Shown: positions 7,625 through 18,117, counted from the stretch's first letter. The stretch is DNA of 64,000 nt from Shewanella kaireitica (GCF_023284045.1 NZ_JAKIKQ010000013.1:89454-153453); one strand, 5' to 3'. A program made the numbers and translations. The notes: a model not told the origin generated them from the sequence alone.

Positions 7625-10138
7625 ATGAACAGACCATCTAAATTGGCCTCAGCAATAAAGTTCGGATTAATCGCATCCGTCTCAACATCTGCAATTACAG
7701 TTTCAACCGCCGCATACGCAGAAGAGGAAGCTAAAGTAGAACGTATTGCTGTTACCGGCTCCCGCATTCAACGTCAAGATATGGAAACAGCTTCTCCAGT
7801 AACCGTTATTGACGCTGCCACTATTAAAGCTGAAGGTTTCACCTCTGTAGATCAAATGCTACAAGCACAAACATCTATGGCCGGCGCAGCAGTTGGCTCA
7901 AGTACCAATAACGGCGCTGACGGTGTTGCTCAAGTAGACCTGCGTGGTATGGGCTCACAGCGTACACTAGTATTGCTTAACGGCCGTCGTATGGTTAACT
8001 CTGGTTCTGGCGCAGACAGCGCTGTGGATCTTAACTCTATCCCAGTAGCAATGATTGCTCGCGTTGAAATCCTAAAAGACGGCGCATCCGCTGTTTATGG
8101 TTCAGATGCAATTGCTGGTGTTGTTAACATCATTACTAAGAAAGATTTTGAAGGCTTCCAGATTGACGTAACTGGTGGCATGACTGATAAGAGCGACGGT
8201 GAAAACGGCGAGGTCAGTGCGCTATATGGTTTTAATACAGATACAGGTAACTATACTTTCGGTGCTGCATATTCAGAACGCCGTGGGGTGGTTCAATCAG
8301 ACCGCGACTGGACTGATCCAGGTGCAAGCTCGTTCATTCCAAATGGTTCTTTGGGCGGAATGGTTAAAGATGACAGCGGCAACTGGGTAGATCGTGAAGA
8401 AAGCTACGACTACACCCAAGATAGCTTCTATCAAACACCAAGTAAGCGCTACAGCTTATTCGCTAACATGACCCAAGAGCTAGGCGATGACTTAGTACTA
8501 ACGGGTGATATTCTTTACACCAAGCGTAAGTCTAACCAGCAGTTAGCTCCTCAACCAGCAAACTTAGATCTCGCTGTTTGTGAGGCAGGCGTTGTTTCTG
8601 ACTCATGTATCGAACTTGATGATGACATGATTGCAGCTGGTATTAAGCCAGACGATAAAGGCAATGTTAACTACAGAAAACGTATGAATGATGTAGGTCC
8701 TCGTATCTACAGCCAAGATACAGATACCTTACGTGTGTCAGCAGGTCTTGCCGGTTCAATTGATGTTAACACTGGTATGGATTGGGATCTTTCATACACA
8801 TACGGTAAGAATAAAGCTGATACCAAAGTAGAAAACTCAATTAACGCTACTTTAATGACAGAAGCTATCTACGCTGATCAAGATGCATGGTTTACTGGTC
8901 AGCCTATGACTGACCAAGACTTGTTAAACAGCGTTGCTTACACTGAAGAAGCTGACGGTGGTAACGAGCAGCATGTTATTTCTGCAGGTATTAGTGGTGA
9001 GCTGTTTGACCTTGATGCTGGTGCGGTTGCATTTGCTATGGGCGCAGAGTACCGTTACGAAAGCGGTTACTACAATCCAGACCCAATAGTTGTTGCTGGT
9101 GAAAGTACAGCTGCACAGCAAGACCCAACAGACGGTAACTACAACGTTATTTCAGTGTTCCAAGAAGTTAGCGTACCATTTACTGATAAATTAACTGGTG
9201 AATTTGCGCTACGTTTTGATGATTACTCTACATTTGGTAATGCATCAACTTGGAAGATTGGTCTAACATACGAAGCAACTGATGACTTAATGATCCGTAC
9301 AGTAGCGGCAACAGGGTTCCGTGCACCAAGCGTTAGCGAGCTATACGGCGGAAACTCTGGTTCATTCGATTACCTAGAAGATCCATGGAAAAATGAACAA
9401 GATCCACAAATCTTAGTTATCCGTACATCTGATGAAGATCTTCAACCTGAAGAGTCAGAGTCGTACACTGCTGGTTTAGTTTACTCGCCAAGCTATGTTG
9501 ATGGTATGTCGCTAACGGTTGATTACTGGCGCTTCAAGGTTCAGAACGCAATTGCGCGTATGGACACTCAAAATGGTCTAAACAACTGTTATGCGGGTGA
9601 CCAAGCAGCATGTGAAGCGTTTAACATTGGCCCTGATGGTGACTTATCTAACCTAACTAACTCACTAACTAACGTGGGTTACCAAGATACAAGCGGTATT
9701 GATTTCAACTTGGCTTATAGCTTTGAAGCGTTAAACTTAGATTGGACCGTAGCTAACGATACAACCTACTTGCTGAACTTTGAGCAAGATGGCGTTGATT
9801 ACACTAACACTATCGATGGTAACTTCGGTGCATACGCTCAAGTACGTAACAACTTTAGTATTAAAGCTGGTCAAGACGATTGGAATGTTATGTACTTCAA
9901 CCGTTACATCGGTGAGATGGATGACCTAGGTGCTGGCACTAAAGTTGATGCAGTGCTTTACCACAATGTTTCTGCTAGCTACTACATCAACGATACTTGG
10001 ATGTTGAGCGCAGGTGTTAAGAACTTGACTGACGAAGAGCCTTCAACCGTTTCTAATGGTAGTGATGGCGGTACAGTTCCTGAAGTTTATGACACCATTG
10101 GTCGTCAGTACTTTGCTGGTGTAACTGTTAAGTTCTAA
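7625..10138 (+). CDS. TonB-dependent outer-membrane receptor
   Basis: An 837-aa TonB-dependent transporter. It has a signal peptide to about residue 32 (ending TAAYA), then a segment that may include the TonB box (VERIAVTGSRI), the plug domain (about 50-170; SPVTVIDAATI, LNGRRM, VEILKDGASAVYGSDAIAGVVNIITKK), and a beta-barrel with the receptor signature RAPSVSELYGG and C-terminal Phe (AGVTVKF). It belongs to the large Shewanella receptor group with the plug phrase DAIAGVVNIITK; such proteins often import peptides or plant/algal compounds rather than siderophores, and I cannot name the ligand. The ATG has a good GGGAG ribosome site. It is a single-gene transcript with a terminator and a CRP site upstream. 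Confidence 0.93.
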   Translation: MNRPSKLASAIKFGLIASVSTSAITVSTAAYAEEEAKVERIAVTGSRIQRQDMETASPVTVIDAATIKAEGFTSVDQMLQAQTSMAGAAVGSSTNNGADGVAQVDLRGMGSQRTLVLLNGRRMVNSGSGADSAVDLNSIPVAMIARVEILKDGASAVYGSDAIAGVVNIITKKDFEGFQIDVTGGMTDKSDGENGEVSALYGFNTDTGNYTFGAAYSERRGVVQSDRDWTDPGASSFIPNGSLGGMVKDDSGNWVDREESYDYTQDSFYQTPSKRYSLFANMTQELGDDLVLTGDILYTKRKSNQQLAPQPANLDLAVCEAGVVSDSCIELDDDMIAAGIKPDDKGNVNYRKRMNDVGPRIYSQDTDTLRVSAGLAGSIDVNTGMDWDLSYTYGKNKADTKVENSINATLMTEAIYADQDAWFTGQPMTDQDLLNSVAYTEEADGGNEQHVISAGISGELFDLDAGAVAFAMGAEYRYESGYYNPDPIVVAGESTAAQQDPTDGNYNVISVFQEVSVPFTDKLTGEFALRFDDYSTFGNASTWKIGLTYEATDDLMIRTVAATGFRAPSVSELYGGNSGSFDYLEDPWKNEQDPQILVIRTSDEDLQPEESESYTAGLVYSPSYVDGMSLTVDYWRFKVQNAIARMDTQNGLNNCYAGDQAACEAFNIGPDGDLSNLTNSLTNVGYQDTSGIDFNLAYSFEALNLDWTVANDTTYLLNFEQDGVDYTNTIDGNFGAYAQVRNNFSIKAGQDDWNVMYFNRYIGEMDDLGAGTKVDAVLYHNVSASYYINDTWMLSAGVKNLTDEEPSTVSNGSDGGTVPEVYDTIGRQYFAGVTVKF

Positions 10139-10157
10139 TCTTAAAATCTAAAACTGA

Positions 10158-10185
10158 AAAAGCGCCGTAAGGCGCTTTTTTTATA
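10158..10185 (+). terminator. Intrinsic terminator of the TonB receptor gene
   Basis: AAAAGCGCC-GTAA-GGCGCTTTTTTT is a strong GC stem with a T run 20 bases after the receptor stop. The flanking A run means it could also serve the convergent gloA. Confidence 0.9.
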
Positions 10186-10259
10186 TCTTTAACTCTTGCA
10201 TTTTAGTCATAGCTTTATGTGACTTTAAAGAGCGTTAACTTAGCAGGCTAATTAAGATT

Positions 10260-10670
10260 TTAACCCAGACCTTTTTGTGATGAGCTCATTTGGATTAACT
10301 CAATTTTGTAGCCATCTGGATCTTCAACAAATGCTATTTCAGTCGAGCCGCCTGCAACAGGACCCGCTGGGCGAGTAACCTTACCGCCAGCACTCGCAAT
10401 AGCATCACAACGAGCATAAATGTCTTCTTCGCCAATGGCTATATGACCAAATGCGTTACCCATATCATAGGAATCAGTGTCCCAGTTATAAGTGAGTTCT
10501 ATCACTGCGCTACCCGTTGATTCTTCGTCGTAACCGACGAATGCGAGCGTATATTTATATTCACTGTTTTCGCTTTTACGAAGCAGTTTCATACCCATGA
10601 CTTGGGTATAAAATGCGATACTGCGCTCTAAATCTCCTACGCGAAGCATGGTATGTAGTAACTGTGCCAT
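10260..10670 (-). CDS. gloA: Lactoylglutathione lyase (glyoxalase I)
   Basis: GloA converts the hemithioacetal of methylglyoxal and glutathione to S-lactoylglutathione, the first step of methylglyoxal detoxification. The 136-aa protein is a single VOC domain nearly identical in layout to E. coli GloA ([19 protein letters not shown] ... [14 protein letters not shown]). The four metal ligands are present: His6, Glu58, His76 and Glu124. The start has AGAGGT a few bases upstream. It is transcribed alone, convergent with the TonB receptor. Confidence 0.97.
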   Translation of the reverse strand: MAQLLHTMLRVGDLERSIAFYTQVMGMKLLRKSENSEYKYTLAFVGYDEESTGSAVIELTYNWDTDSYDMGNAFGHIAIGEEDIYARCDAIASAGGKVTRPAGPVAGGSTEIAFVEDPDGYKIELIQMSSSQKGLG

Positions 10671-10808
10671 TTGAACCTCTTAATTTGTTGGTTTTTCTCA
10701 ATGATTTATAGCAGAAGTATATCTAATTTATACGACTTGGGAACTATTTGTGCTTACCTTGCATACTTGCCAGAAAAAGTCTGTATCGAGATCACAAAAC
10801 TTCAATTA

Positions 10809-10839
10809 TTGCCTGAGAAAGTCTAAGGTTTCTTATAGT
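10809..10839 (+). promoter_or_regulatory. Possible promoter of the 27-codon microprotein gene
   Basis: TTGCCT (10809-10814) and TATAGT (10834-10839) are separated by 19 bases (18 with the overlapping TTATAG) and lie about 30 bases before the ATG of the small gene. Spacing is slightly long, so this is a moderate match. Confidence 0.4.
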
Positions 10840-10867
10840 ATTAAGTAACTACATTAAGGAGTTGTCG

Positions 10868-10951
10868 ATGCAAACTGAACTAAAAATGTCGCTAGGTCTT
10901 AGCGCTATAATTGCGGTTTTTCTGTCTATTTTCTTTATCTGCATGTTTTAG
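10868..10951 (+). CDS. 27-aa single-pass membrane microprotein
   Basis: ATG at 10868 opens 27 codons ending TAG at 10951. The peptide begins MQTELKMSLG and continues as an unbroken hydrophobic helix (LSAIIAVFLSIFFICMF) to its last residue. AAGGAG lies 8 bases before the ATG, a promoter-like pair lies upstream, and a perfect intrinsic terminator begins at the base after the stop codon. This tight promoter-SD-ORF-terminator packaging argues for a real small gene. It is divergent from gloA and convergent with nth. Function is unknown; small single-helix proteins of this kind usually bind larger membrane complexes. I do not recognise a named family. Confidence 0.7.
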   Translation: MQTELKMSLGLSAIIAVFLSIFFICMF

Positions 10952-10979
10952 AAAAAAAGCCGCATTAGCGGCTTTTTTT
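10952..10979. terminator. Bidirectional intrinsic terminator
   Basis: AAAAAAAGCCGC-ATTA-GCGGCTTTTTTT has perfect 12-base arms with A and T runs on both sides. It starts directly after the microprotein stop codon and can also end the minus-strand nth / rsx transcript, whose last stop is at 11019. Confidence 0.9.
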
Positions 10980-11018
10980 ATTGGAACGGTGATGCGTGCT
11001 AACGCACGATAATAGCCA

Positions 11019-11660
11019 CTATTCTTCTGGATAAACCTTATCTTTGAACTCACATAAGTCTTCAATAATGCAGCTACCGCAACGAGGCTTTCTAGCGATA
11101 CAGGTATAGCGGCCATGTAATATCAACCAGTGGTGTACATCAACCTTGAACTCTGCAGGGACGACCTTTAAAAGTTTCTTTTCCACCTCTACAACATTCT
11201 TGCCCATTGCAAACTTAGTGCGGTTTGACACTCTATCTATGTGAGTATCTACCGCAATGGTAGGCCAGCCGAAAGCGGTATTAAGCACTACATTAGCAGT
11301 TTTTCTACCCACACCTGGAAGCGCTTCTAAGGCTTCTCGGTTTTCAGGGACTTCGCCGTCGTACTTTTCAACCAGTATTTCACAGGCTTTTACTACATTG
11401 ATTGCTTTGTTGTTATAGAGCCCAATGGTTTTAATATAACCTTTAAGACCTTCTATGCCGAGTGCAGCGATAGACTGAGCGGTATTGGCCACAGGAAACA
11501 GTTTGTCTGTTGCTTTATTGACACTGACATCAGTTGCCTGCGCCGAGAGCGTGACTGCGACGAGCAGTTCAAAAGGGCTAGAGAAGTTGAGCTCAGTCTC
11601 AGGCTTTGGGTTATTCTCCCGTAAACGCTCCAAAATAAGGCGACGCTTTTCTGTGTTCAT
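11019..11660 (-). CDS. nth: Endonuclease III (DNA glycosylase/AP lyase)
   Basis: Nth removes oxidised pyrimidines and nicks abasic sites in base-excision repair. All family marks are in the 213-aa protein: helix-hairpin-helix LEALPGVGRKTANVVL with catalytic Lys120, catalytic Asp138 in VDTHIDRVSNR, and the C-terminal [4Fe-4S] loop Cys187, Cys194, Cys197, Cys203. Length equals E. coli Nth (211). It is the last gene of the rsxABCDGE-nth cluster, 64 bases after rsxE, the same order as in E. coli. Confidence 0.98.
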   Translation of the reverse strand: MNTEKRRLILERLRENNPKPETELNFSSPFELLVAVTLSAQATDVSVNKATDKLFPVANTAQSIAALGIEGLKGYIKTIGLYNNKAINVVKACEILVEKYDGEVPENREALEALPGVGRKTANVVLNTAFGWPTIAVDTHIDRVSNRTKFAMGKNVVEVEKKLLKVVPAEFKVDVHHWLILHGRYTCIARKPRCGSCIIEDLCEFKDKVYPEE

Positions 11661-11724
11661 ATGCCACTATCCATCTGTTGTTATTATTTAAGGATGTAAC
11701 TCTTAATCGTCTATTTGTTCTGTA

Positions 11725-12423
11725 CTAATTGACTTTAGTTATTCTGACTCTAGCCGGCGCTTCCTGTTCAACTTTAGGCTGTCTAGCTTCAATATAGTTA
11801 TCAATAACATTTTTAAGTGCAATAAGCAGTCCCATACCGATAAAAGCACCAGGTGGGAGCATAGCCAGTAGGAAAGTTGTATCGACCTGCCAAATTTGAA
11901 TTGTTAGCCCTTTAGCCCATTCACCTAATAACTGGTCTGCGCCATAAAATAGCGTGCCTTGCCCTAAGATTTCACGGCTTGCTCCGAGCACACAAAGCAC
12001 TAGCGTAAAGCCTAACCCCATCATTAGTCCGTCAAATGTAGATTTAGCAACGCTATTACGAGAGGCGAATGCTTCAGCCCTGCCAATAATGACGCAGTTA
12101 GTTACAATCAGCGGCAAAAATATGCCAAGCGAAAGATAAAGTCCATAAGCATAAGCGTTAATAAAAAGCTGAACACTGGTGACTAACGCCGCGATAATCA
12201 TAACAAATACAGGAATACGGATCTCTTTTGGTACGTAGTCTCTGACGAGTGAAACTAAAATATTCGATCCGATTAACACCAGCATGGTCGCTAAACCTAG
12301 CCCCAAGGCATTGGTCAACGTCGCCGTTACTGCGAGTAGGGGACACAAGCCTAACAGTTGAACCAATCCTGGATTGTTTTTCCATAGGCCTTGCCAGGCT
12401 AGTTCTTTGTAATCACTCATCAT
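11725..12423 (-). CDS. rsxE: Rsx/Rnf electron-transport complex subunit E
   Basis: A 232-aa membrane subunit with about six helices. RsxE and RsxA are homologous and together bind an iron-sulfur centre across the membrane through conserved Cys; here these are in GLCPLLAV (about residue 26) and VTNCVIIG (about residue 109). The complex couples NADH-ferredoxin-type electron flow to ion movement and, in enterobacteria, keeps SoxR reduced. Its first 11 bases overlap the end of rsxG, giving translational coupling. Confidence 0.96.
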   Translation of the reverse strand: MMSDYKELAWQGLWKNNPGLVQLLGLCPLLAVTATLTNALGLGLATMLVLIGSNILVSLVRDYVPKEIRIPVFVMIIAALVTSVQLFINAYAYGLYLSLGIFLPLIVTNCVIIGRAEAFASRNSVAKSTFDGLMMGLGFTLVLCVLGASREILGQGTLFYGADQLLGEWAKGLTIQIWQVDTTFLLAMLPPGAFIGMGLLIALKNVIDNYIEARQPKVEQEAPARVRITKVN

Positions 12424-13051
12424 CTACCTCACAACTCGCTGGTGCGCTCAGTAACTCTTGTTTATGTTGATTGAAATACAGTGTCGCTAATTTCACTGCT
12501 TTAACGTAGGCACGCGGGGTGATGGTTGCACCAGTAAATTGATCTATTTCGCCACCATCTTTTTTTACATGCCAGCGTTTTTCTTTTTCAGAAGACACGC
12601 TAAGCCCATTAAACTTGGTTACCCAATCAGACTTGCGAAGTTCAATTTTATCACCCAGTCCAGGTGTTTCTTGGTGCGACAAAGTTCTCACTCCAAGTAC
12701 TTCGCCTGCTTTATTTAAACCAATGATTACTTTTATATTACCGTTGTATCCGTCAGGCGCAACGGCTTCAATTGCGATCGCAACTCCGTCGCCATTACGA
12801 GTCGCGATATAAGCGGGCAAAGGTTTAGTCGTACCTAAAAAGTCGCTATTTTGAATGGTGATACAGTGCTCTGTAAGCTCATTATCATGGATCCCGTCAG
12901 GAATAATCTGATGCAGCACGCGCGAAAGCTCAATCTGCTCTTGTTGTTTAATTTTGGCAAAGGTAAGTTGATTCACTACCGCTACAAGCCCTGTACAGAG
13001 CAAGGCAAATAAACCGAGTAACAAGCCATTTTTCAACATTGATTTTTTCAA
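12413..13051 (-). CDS. rsxG: Rsx/Rnf electron-transport complex subunit G (FMN-bearing)
   Basis: A 212-aa protein with one N-terminal transmembrane helix (about 8-28) and a periplasmic FMN-binding domain. The flavinylation motif TGATIT has Thr176 as the expected covalent FMN site, with the conserved [12 protein letters not shown] before it. The start is TTG at 13051: the resulting MKKSMLKNG aligns residue for residue with E. coli RsxG MLKTIRKHG, while the ATG four codons later would shorten it. An in-frame stop lies just upstream. The gap to rsxD is 81 bases, longer than the near-zero spacing elsewhere in this operon. Confidence 0.94.
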   Translation of the reverse strand: MKKSMLKNGLLLGLFALLCTGLVAVVNQLTFAKIKQQEQIELSRVLHQIIPDGIHDNELTEHCITIQNSDFLGTTKPLPAYIATRNGDGVAIAIEAVAPDGYNGNIKVIIGLNKAGEVLGVRTLSHQETPGLGDKIELRKSDWVTKFNGLSVSSEKEKRWHVKKDGGEIDQFTGATITPRAYVKAVKLATLYFNQHKQELLSAPASCEVDDE

Positions 13052-13132
13052 AATTTTGTCTTTAACCTAATCGTCGATAACGTCTATTCTTAGTCGCAGA
13101 TTTTTACTGCTGCAATCGCAATTGCTATGTGA

Positions 13133-14185
13133 TTAACTGCCTGCACGGTGACCGTAGCTTCTTGGCTTAATATAATAGTCGATAAATGGTGCACACAAAT
13201 TGGCGAGTAAAATGGCGAATGCAAAGGCATCAGGATAGCCTCCATAAGTACGGATAACATAAACCAATACACCAATCAAAGCACCAAATAATAGTCGCCC
13301 ACGTACACTGGTTGCTGCTGTAACAGGATCGGTAGCAATAAAAAATACCGCTAGCATAGTTGCACCAGAAAACAGCTGGAACAGCGGACCAATGTGCGTG
13401 TCTGGGCTTAAAAGATAACCAAAGCTACTGCAAACGAAAAGTGAAGCGAGTATACCGACGCTGATCTGCCAGCGGATCACTTTTAATTTGAGCATGGCTA
13501 AACCACCCACTAAATAGGCTACATTGACCCAGAACCAACCAACACCGAATCCGTCTGAAAAAATGGTTTTTGATAGGCTTTCAGTAATAGTGAGTCCAAG
13601 TGATAGATCTGTTTTAACTGTATCTAGAGGTGTGGCCATAGCGATACCATCTATGCCGTACTTATAGATAGACAGTTGTTCTGGCGTCATCGCACCAAAA
13701 ATAGCGTTAAGGGTTAGGCCTAAATCCATCGGTGTTTGTGCTAGTGGTAACGGAACAGACCAACTTGTCATTTGAACAGGAAAAGAAATTAACAACATCA
13801 CATATGCTGCCATTGCTGGGTTAAATATGTTCTGCCCGAGGCCTCCGTAGAGATGTTTAACGATTACAATGGCAAAAATAGTACCAACCACAACCACCCA
13901 CCAAGGTGCAATAGAGGGGATAGATACACCAATCAGTAGCGCAGTAAGCACTGCACTGTTATCACTTAATGTTGGCAGTATTGGACGTTTACGCAATTTA
14001 AGCACCGCAGCTTCACTAAGGAGTGCAATGGCTATCGCCAGTATGACTTGTACTATCACGCCCCAGCCGAAAAAGTAAAACTGGGCTGCAATACCTGGTA
14101 ATGCGCATAAAATGACTCTGCGCATTACGCTCTGCGTCTGTAGTTGCACTTTTAAGTGAGGCGATGACGCTAACTTAAATGCCAT
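13133..14185 (-). CDS. rsxD: Rsx/Rnf electron-transport complex subunit D (FMN-bearing)
   Basis: A 350-aa integral membrane subunit (about nine helices) homologous to NqrB. It carries the covalent FMN site Thr185 in [10 protein letters not shown] and the conserved [12 protein letters not shown] and [13 protein letters not shown] segment ([11 protein letters not shown]). It passes electrons between RsxC and RsxG flavins. The ATG at 14185 starts three bases after the rsxC stop with GGAA upstream. Confidence 0.96.
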   Translation of the reverse strand: MAFKLASSPHLKVQLQTQSVMRRVILCALPGIAAQFYFFGWGVIVQVILAIAIALLSEAAVLKLRKRPILPTLSDNSAVLTALLIGVSIPSIAPWWVVVVGTIFAIVIVKHLYGGLGQNIFNPAMAAYVMLLISFPVQMTSWSVPLPLAQTPMDLGLTLNAIFGAMTPEQLSIYKYGIDGIAMATPLDTVKTDLSLGLTITESLSKTIFSDGFGVGWFWVNVAYLVGGLAMLKLKVIRWQISVGILASLFVCSSFGYLLSPDTHIGPLFQLFSGATMLAVFFIATDPVTAATSVRGRLLFGALIGVLVYVIRTYGGYPDAFAFAILLANLCAPFIDYYIKPRSYGHRAGS

Positions 14186-14188
14186 GAA

Positions 14189-16867
14189 TTATTCCTTCTC
14201 TTCCAGTTTAGCTTTTGCCTTCGCTTTTGCCTTCGCTTTTGCCACCGCTGCGGCGATACGGGCTTTTTTGATATCTTCAGGCGACTGCGGAGCGTCAGCT
14301 TGCGAGATTACATCGCTAGGCGTTGCTGCATCTGTTTGAACTGTCTCAACATTGTTAGATGTGTGTGCCTTTTTGGCTTTCGCTTTGGCTACTGCTGCGG
14401 CGATACGCGCTTTCTTAATCTCTTCAGGCGACTGCGGAGCGTCAGCTTGCGAGATTACATCGCTAGGCGTTGCTGCAACTGTTTGAACTGTCTCAACATT
14501 GTCAGATGTGTGTGCCTTTTTGGCTTTCGCTTTGGCTACAGCTGCGGCGATACGAGCTTTCTTAATCTCTTCTGCAGACTGAGGAACGTCAGTTTGAGAG
14601 CTCTGCTGGCTACTCTCTGCTGCATCAATTTGTGTTGATTCAGTTGATTCAGTTGATTCAGTTGATTCAGCACTGCCTGTTGATTGCGCTTTTTTGGCCT
14701 TAGCTTTGGCTACTGCTGCAGCGATACGCGCTTTCTTTATCTCTTCAGGCGACTGAGTAACGTCAGCTTGTGAGTTCAACTCGCTCTCTTTTTCTACATC
14801 AGTCTCTACAGCATCAACTCGAGTTGATTCAGCACTGTCTGCTATTTGCGCTTTTTTAGCCCTAGCTTTGGCTACTGCTGCGGCGATACGCGCTTTCTTA
14901 ATCTCTTCTGCAGACTGAGGAACGTCAGTTTGCACTTTAAATTCGCTAGCCGTTGCTTCACTAGCAACGGCTGCATTCGTGTGTTGATTGTGTTCACCAT
15001 TACCCGCCTGAGCTTGCTTTTTAGCTTTGGCGCGTGCGATAGCTGCGGCTACTTTAGCCTTTTTATCATCGACTGCTACAGTGTTACTCGGTTCACTGGT
15101 AAGTCCTGAGTCTGCAGAGGCGGCCTGTTTTGCCTTTTTGGCTTTAGCTCTTGCGATCGCTGCGTTTATTTTAGCTTTCTTGTCGTCAACTACATCGGTT
15201 GTGTCTGCCGATATGGCTGTTGCTTCTGACGACAATGACTTTTTAGCTTTTGCGCGTGCTATAGCTGCAGCGACTTGTGCTTTTTTATCTTGAGCAGGTG
15301 TTGTAGAGGAGGTATCTGCGGATGCATCCGCAGCCTTTTTGGCTTTGATCCGTGCCATCGCTTCCGCGACCGCATTTTTATCAGTGCCGGTCATATTATT
15401 TTTACGGCGCTCGGCGGCTTCTTTAGCTTTGTTTTCGCGGGCTATTTTTTCATCTTCCAAGCGCTGCTGTCTTGCATCAAAACGTTGTTTAGCAAAATCG
15501 GCTTGTTTCTTTTCTTCTAACTGTGTGCGAAGTGCTGATTTCGCGACACGGTAATATTCCACCAATGGAATATCACTAGGACAGACATAGCTACAACAAC
15601 CACACTCAATACAATCATTGAGATTGAAGCTGGCTGCTTTATCATATTCTTGTGCCTGGGCATGCCAAAATAATTGTTGTGGTAAGAGCAGTGCTGGGCA
15701 GGCCACAGCGCATTCACCACAACGGATGCATGGCATTTCTGGTTGCTCAGGTGCTATTTCGTCACTACTTGGCAGTAGAATGCAGTTAGTGCCTTTGAGC
15801 ACTGGAGCTGCTATATCTGGCAATGAATGCCCCATCATAGGGCCACCTATAATGACTTTGTCCTGTTCAAGCTTGCCTTTAAAGCCATTAGTTTGCAGTA
15901 CATAGTCAATCTGAGTACCAATCGGAACCCAGTAGTTACCTGGCTTTTCACTATTTTGCCCCGTTACAGTGACGACTCTTGAAATCAGCGGCTGCCCATT
16001 AATTACAGCATCCTGAATAGCGTAGGCCGTTCCAACATTTTGCACTAACATTCCCAATTGCGCAGGTATGGCACCTGATGGCACCTCTTGCCCCGTTAGG
16101 ATTTGAATTAATTGCTTTTCTCCACCTGAAGGATATTTAGTTGGTACACTGGTTATTCGAGTTTTGTCGCTAGACAGTTCACTTCGATTCAGTGAATGCT
16201 GCATCGCTTCGAATGCTTCTGGTTTATTATCTTCTATGGCGATAATAATGCGCTTTGGCGTCAATAAACGTTCAATAATCGCGATGCCTGAAATAATTTC
16301 ATCGCTGTACTCTTGCATCAGTCTATCGTCAGAGGTGATATAGGGCTCACACTCGATGCCATTGATGATCACAAGTTCTATATCGCTAGCGGGTCGCAGT
16401 TTTATGTGAGTGGGAAACGCCGCACCACCAAGACCAGCAATACCGGCGTCTTGGATTTTTTTTAAGATCTGCTGATTATCTAATTTCGAAATCTCACTCG
16501 TATGGGTTTCTATTGCTTCATCTTTGCCATCGGCGATTAAAATACAGCTTAACACTGGTAAACCTGACGCATGGTTACTTGGCATAGGTTTTATTGCCGT
16601 GATAGTGCCAGATGTAGGCGCGTGCACAGGACAATGAGTAAAGTTAGTCCCAGCTGTTAGAGTTTGTCCCTTTAGTACGCGTTCGCCAGCTGTGATAGTT
16701 AGCAGGGCAGTGTCGCCAACTTGCGGGATCGGTAAAATAAATTGCTTAGCTAAGGGCAATTTCTCGATAGCCGTTCTATTGGATAAGGCTTTTAATTCTG
16801 GTGGATGGATACCGCCATGGGAGCGCCAAATGGTTCCTTTATCAATTTGTTCTAATAAAGTTAGCAC
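14189..16867 (-). CDS. rsxC: Rsx/Rnf electron-transport complex subunit C with expanded repeat tail
   Basis: RsxC is the peripheral NADH/FMN and ferredoxin-type subunit. The core (about 1-500) has [25 protein letters not shown], a flavin/NADH site near [28 protein letters not shown], and two [4Fe-4S] motifs ([12 protein letters not shown] and [12 protein letters not shown]). The remaining about 390 residues are Ala/Lys-rich helical repeats of the type [17 protein letters not shown], nine in all, separated by acidic Ser/Thr-rich spacers. The start is GTG at 16867, overlapping the rsxB stop, with AGAGGA 8 bases upstream and yielding the expected N-terminus; the longer frame to 16921 only reads through rsxB. 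The 892-aa length is mostly due to the tail. Confidence 0.95.
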   Translation of the reverse strand: MLTLLEQIDKGTIWRSHGGIHPPELKALSNRTAIEKLPLAKQFILPIPQVGDTALLTITAGERVLKGQTLTAGTNFTHCPVHAPTSGTITAIKPMPSNHASGLPVLSCILIADGKDEAIETHTSEISKLDNQQILKKIQDAGIAGLGGAAFPTHIKLRPASDIELVIINGIECEPYITSDDRLMQEYSDEIISGIAIIERLLTPKRIIIAIEDNKPEAFEAMQHSLNRSELSSDKTRITSVPTKYPSGGEKQLIQILTGQEVPSGAIPAQLGMLVQNVGTAYAIQDAVINGQPLISRVVTVTGQNSEKPGNYWVPIGTQIDYVLQTNGFKGKLEQDKVIIGGPMMGHSLPDIAAPVLKGTNCILLPSSDEIAPEQPEMPCIRCGECAVACPALLLPQQLFWHAQAQEYDKAASFNLNDCIECGCCSYVCPSDIPLVEYYRVAKSALRTQLEEKKQADFAKQRFDARQQRLEDEKIARENKAKEAAERRKNNMTGTDKNAVAEAMARIKAKKAADASADTSSTTPAQDKKAQVAAAIARAKAKKSLSSEATAISADTTDVVDDKKAKINAAIARAKAKKAKQAASADSGLTSEPSNTVAVDDKKAKVAAAIARAKAKKQAQAGNGEHNQHTNAAVASEATASEFKVQTDVPQSAEEIKKARIAAAVAKARAKKAQIADSAESTRVDAVETDVEKESELNSQADVTQSPEEIKKARIAAAVAKAKAKKAQSTGSAESTESTESTESTQIDAAESSQQSSQTDVPQSAEEIKKARIAAAVAKAKAKKAHTSDNVETVQTVAATPSDVISQADAPQSPEEIKKARIAAAVAKAKAKKAHTSNNVETVQTDAATPSDVISQADAPQSPEDIKKARIAAAVAKAKAKAKAKAKLEEKE
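14276..14569 (-). repeat. 147-bp direct duplication in the rsxC tail
   Basis: Two consecutive 147-bp units (14276-14422 and 14423-14569, 49 codons each) differ at only a few bases. Each encodes one Ala/Lys helix plus the spacer with NVETVQT and [17 protein letters not shown]. More diverged units of the same design extend to about 15400. The near identity points to a recent in-frame duplication. Confidence 0.85.
14635..14670 (-). repeat. 9-bp in-frame tandem repeat in rsxC
   Basis: Four exact copies of TTGATTCAG encode Ser-Thr-Glu steps in a spacer of the RsxC tail. Because the unit is three codons, copy-number changes preserve the frame. Confidence 0.85.
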
Positions 16868-17430
16868 TGCGGTTCCTCTTGCACTTGTTTCACTGGGATG
16901 GCATTGAGCTGCCAATCCCATGTTTTAGTTGTTTGTTCTATCGGTAGCATGTCAATACAATCGACGGGGCAGGGAGCAACGCACAAATCGCATCCTGTGC
17001 AATAATCCGTGATAACGGTATGCATTAGCTTACCTGAACCTAATATGGCGTCCACAGGGCAAGCCTGAATGCATTTAGTACAACCAATGCATTCATCTTC
17101 GCGTATGAATGCGACTTTTTTCTCTTGTACTTCTTCTGTCGCATTTAAAGGTTCGGGATCGACGCCAACCAAGTCAGCAATCTTTTCCATGGTAGCTGTG
17201 CCACCTGGTGGGCATTTATTTATTTTGTCGCCGTTGGCAATAGCTTCTGCATAGGGTCTACAGCCTGGATAGCCACATTGGCCACACTGAGTTTGCGGCA
17301 GTAGTGCCTCGACTTGTTCAACGAGTGGATTACCTTCTACTTTGAACTTTTCGGCCGCGAAGCCAAGTAATACACCAAAGACAAGGGCGAGTATCGTGAG
17401 GACAACAATTGCGATAACAATACCTGACAT
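16861..17430 (-). CDS. rsxB: Rsx/Rnf electron-transport complex subunit B (ferredoxin-like)
   Basis: A 189-aa iron-sulfur subunit with an N-terminal anchor helix (about 4-26). A first cluster motif has Cys49, Cys52, Cys57 and Cys73, followed by two classical [4Fe-4S] motifs: Cys114/117/120/124 ([12 protein letters not shown]) and Cys144/147/150/154 ([12 protein letters not shown]). It relays electrons among Rsx subunits on the cytoplasmic face. It starts two bases after rsxA and its stop overlaps the rsxC GTG. Confidence 0.97.
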   Translation of the reverse strand: MSGIVIAIVVLTILALVFGVLLGFAAEKFKVEGNPLVEQVEALLPQTQCGQCGYPGCRPYAEAIANGDKINKCPPGGTATMEKIADLVGVDPEPLNATEEVQEKKVAFIREDECIGCTKCIQACPVDAILGSGKLMHTVITDYCTGCDLCVAPCPVDCIDMLPIEQTTKTWDWQLNAIPVKQVQEEPQC

Positions 17431-17432
17431 GT

Positions 17433-18011
17433 TTATTTAACCAATCCTGTAAAGCCCATAAATGCGAGAGACATTAGACCTGCGGTTACCATGGCAATGG
17501 CTCCGCCTTTAAACGGCGCTGGAACATCTGCAGCCGCAAGCCGTTCACGCATAGCTGAAAATAGGATCAAGACTAAGGAAAACCCAACGGCAGCACCAAA
17601 ACCAAATATCGCAGACTCGAAAAAGTTATGGTCTTCATTAATATTGAGTAGAGCAACACCTAGTACCGCACAGTTTGTCGTAATCAGTGGCAAGTAAATG
17701 CCCAATGCGCGATGTAATGATGCGCTGGTTTTCTGTACTAGCATTTCAGTAAATTGAACAACGACGGCAATGACTAGAATAAAGCTCATTGTTCTGAGGT
17801 AGCCAAGATCAAATGGCAACAGCAGGTACTGGTTCACGAGGTAGCTAAGAATAGATGCTAAGGTCAGCACAAAAGTGGTCGCCATTGACATGCCAATAGC
17901 AGACTCAAGTTTGCTCGATACCCCCATAAAAGGGCATAAACCAAGAAATTTAACTAATACAAAGTTGTTGACCAGCACAGTGCCGACCAATAACAGGAGA
18001 TATTCACTCAT
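17433..18011 (-). CDS. rsxA: Rsx/Rnf electron-transport complex subunit A
   Basis: A 192-aa membrane protein with six predicted helices, the homologue of NqrE/RnfA. The conserved Cys26 (LGLCPFMG) and Cys113 (ITTNCAVLG) pair with those of RsxE to hold the intramembrane iron centre. It is the first gene of the rsx operon. About 105 bases separate it from the upstream gene on the same strand, so it can have its own promoter, but I could not pick a convincing one. Confidence 0.97.
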   Translation of the reverse strand: MSEYLLLLVGTVLVNNFVLVKFLGLCPFMGVSSKLESAIGMSMATTFVLTLASILSYLVNQYLLLPFDLGYLRTMSFILVIAVVVQFTEMLVQKTSASLHRALGIYLPLITTNCAVLGVALLNINEDHNFFESAIFGFGAAVGFSLVLILFSAMRERLAAADVPAPFKGGAIAMVTAGLMSLAFMGFTGLVK

Positions 18012-18117
18012 CTCAATTCATTTTTTAGACAATCTTATCGCTATTATCGGCTTTTCCGCCGTCATAAACAACACAAAGAAAGCAGGGACAAATGAATTTG
18101 GTTTCTAGTGAGTGAAT

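Noticed and set aside
13090..13275. 61-codon minus-strand frame across the rsxD-rsxG gap
   Set aside because: Mostly overlaps rsxD in another frame and lacks a ribosome site; the 81-base gap alone is not evidence for a gene.
14300..15554. Several long plus-strand frames opposite rsxC
   Set aside because: They arise from the Ala/Lys-rich repeat codons read in reverse; no ribosome sites, repetitive Cys/Arg-rich translations.
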